A DNA stretch of 13,721 nucleotides from JBEPVZ01 sp041690695 (GTDB taxonomy: Bacteria; Patescibacteriota; Microgenomatia; Daviesbacterales; UBA10151), in contig JBEPVZ010000027.1 in NCBI GenBank assembly GCA_041690695.1, forward strand, positions 1 to 13,721. The letters are read 5' to 3'. The notes under the pieces were generated by a model. That model was not told the DNA's origin, did no database searches, and saw nothing but the letters and a program-made list of their open reading frames with translations. This document shows, one piece after another, positions 12,995 to 13,721 of the stretch (positions within the stretch are counted from its first letter, which is position 1; every line of letters begins with the position of its first letter). The position numbers and the translations under genes are program-made.

Positions 12995-13721
12995 ATGCCC
13001 GACTTACTAACTGGTTTAAATGAGATTCAACAACAAGCCGTTAAAGCTACCGAGGGCCCAGTCTTAATTTTAGCTGGAGCAGGCTCAGGCAAAACTCGCG
13101 TTTTAACTCATCGAGTCGCTTATTTAATTGCCGAAAAAAGTGTTCCGGCTGGAAACATTTTAACTGTCACCTTCACCAATAAAGCCGCCGGAGAGATGAA
13201 GGAGAGAATCATGGCCTTGATAGATTCTTCGCAAGCAGAAACACCGGTGATGGGAACCTTCCATTCTATTTGCGCTCGAATACTCAGACGAGAAGGTCAC
13301 AATATCGGTCTGACACCAGGCTTTAGTATTTATGATGAATCGGATGCCATCGAAGCCGTCAAAGAAGCCATGGCTATTCTACATATTCCTACTCAAAAAA
13401 CTTCACCAGGCGCAGTCAGGCATCTCATTTCAGGCGCTAAAAATGAACTTATTCCGGCTCTTGAGTACGCTCGTTATGCTGAAGGTTACTTTCAAGAAAC
13501 AGCCGCCAAAGTTTATATCGAATATGAAAAGATATTAAGACGCAACCAAGCTTTAGATTTTGATGATTTACTGATGGAAACTATTCGATTATTTCGAGAA
13601 GTTGATCAGATCCTCAAATTTTACCAGAATACTTTTCGCTACATCTTAGTTGATGAGTACCAAGATACCAATGCCGCTCAATATCAGTTAATTAAGATGC
13701 TGGCGGCCCGGAATCGTAATC
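12995..13721 (+). CDS. UvrD/PcrA/Rep-type superfamily 1A DNA helicase, N-terminal part (cut by window end)
   Basis: An open frame of 242 codons from ATG at 12995 runs off the right edge. It encodes the 1A and 1B domains of a 3'-5' SF1A helicase used in repair and replication restart. Visible motifs in order: the Q motif LNEIQ (8-12), Walker A AGAGSGKT (27-34), motif Ia TFTNKAAGEM (59-68), GTFHSICARILR (87-98), the 1B-domain region up to LDFDDLL (187-193), and Walker B DEYQDTN (220-226). The DEYQDTN form and this spacing fit UvrD/PcrA/Rep rather than RecB or AddA. Motifs III-VI and the C-terminal tail that would separate UvrD from PcrA or Rep are beyond the window, so I give no symbol. It is divergent from the thioredoxin gene across 51 bases. 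Confidence 0.95.
   Translation, partial: MPDLLTGLNEIQQQAVKATEGPVLILAGAGSGKTRVLTHRVAYLIAEKSVPAGNILTVTFTNKAAGEMKERIMALIDSSQAETPVMGTFHSICARILRREGHNIGLTPGFSIYDESDAIEAVKEAMAILHIPTQKTSPGAVRHLISGAKNELIPALEYARYAEGYFQETAAKVYIEYEKILRRNQALDFDDLLMETIRLFREVDQILKFYQNTFRYILVDEYQDTNAAQYQLIKMLAARNRN

Noticed and set aside
13332..13538. A 68-codon plus-strand frame
   Set aside because: It lies in another frame of the helicase gene, which runs uninterrupted through the region with all expected motifs.

Overview
The window looks like a compact chromosome segment from a Candidate Phyla Radiation (Patescibacteria) bacterium, possibly a Microgenomates-type lineage. I infer this from gene character and layout, not from a database match. 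The DNA is AT-rich, genes abut or overlap, and several housekeeping proteins are short for their families: triosephosphate isomerase 223 aa, DNA polymerase III delta 221 aa, thioredoxin 86 aa. A cell-envelope LCP protein, MurJ and type IV pilus genes sit among information-processing genes. TGA is used as a normal stop (pilN-like, 101-aa protein, LCP gene), so the Gly-recoded UGA code of Gracilibacteria/Absconditabacteria does not apply. Nothing points to a phage, transposon, CRISPR array or RNA gene.

Layout. Positions 1-182 (-) hold the start of a kinase-like protein. It is divergent from a SAMHD1-like HD-domain protein (241-1866, +). That gene meets, tail to tail with a 4-base overlap, a minus-strand group: murJ (lipid II flippase), a divergent HAM1/ITPase-like gene, lepA (elongation factor 4) and a beta-CASP metallo-beta-lactamase RNase. 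A 90-base divergent region separates murJ from a plus-strand group: rpsT (ribosomal protein bS20), a PilN-like and a PilO-like pilus assembly protein, a small membrane protein with a Pro/Thr-rich tail, and a membrane-anchored FN3/dockerin-like surface protein. That last gene overlaps tail to tail (8 bases) with a minus-strand operon tpiA - LCP - holA. A stand-alone minimal thioredoxin (-) and a UvrD/PcrA-type helicase (+, cut by the window end) are divergent at the right edge.

How the genes fit together. The pilus block is the only obvious multi-protein machine: the PilN/PilO inner-membrane alignment pair plus two co-transcribed membrane-anchored extracellular proteins, one with tandem calcium-loop motifs. 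MurJ and the LCP protein belong to envelope building. LepA, bS20, the beta-CASP RNase, Pol III delta and UvrD belong to translation, RNA decay and DNA metabolism. The HAM1-like and HD proteins look like nucleotide-pool enzymes, but both deviate at expected active-site positions.

The most striking sequence-level pattern is regulatory. Nearly every transcription-unit first gene has a -10-like hexamer ending only 6-10 bases before its start codon (TATAAT-N6-ATG, TAAAAT-N6-ATG and similar). This implies leaderless or nearly leaderless mRNAs. The only strong Shine-Dalgarno sequence seen is inside the pilus operon, ahead of the PilO-like gene.
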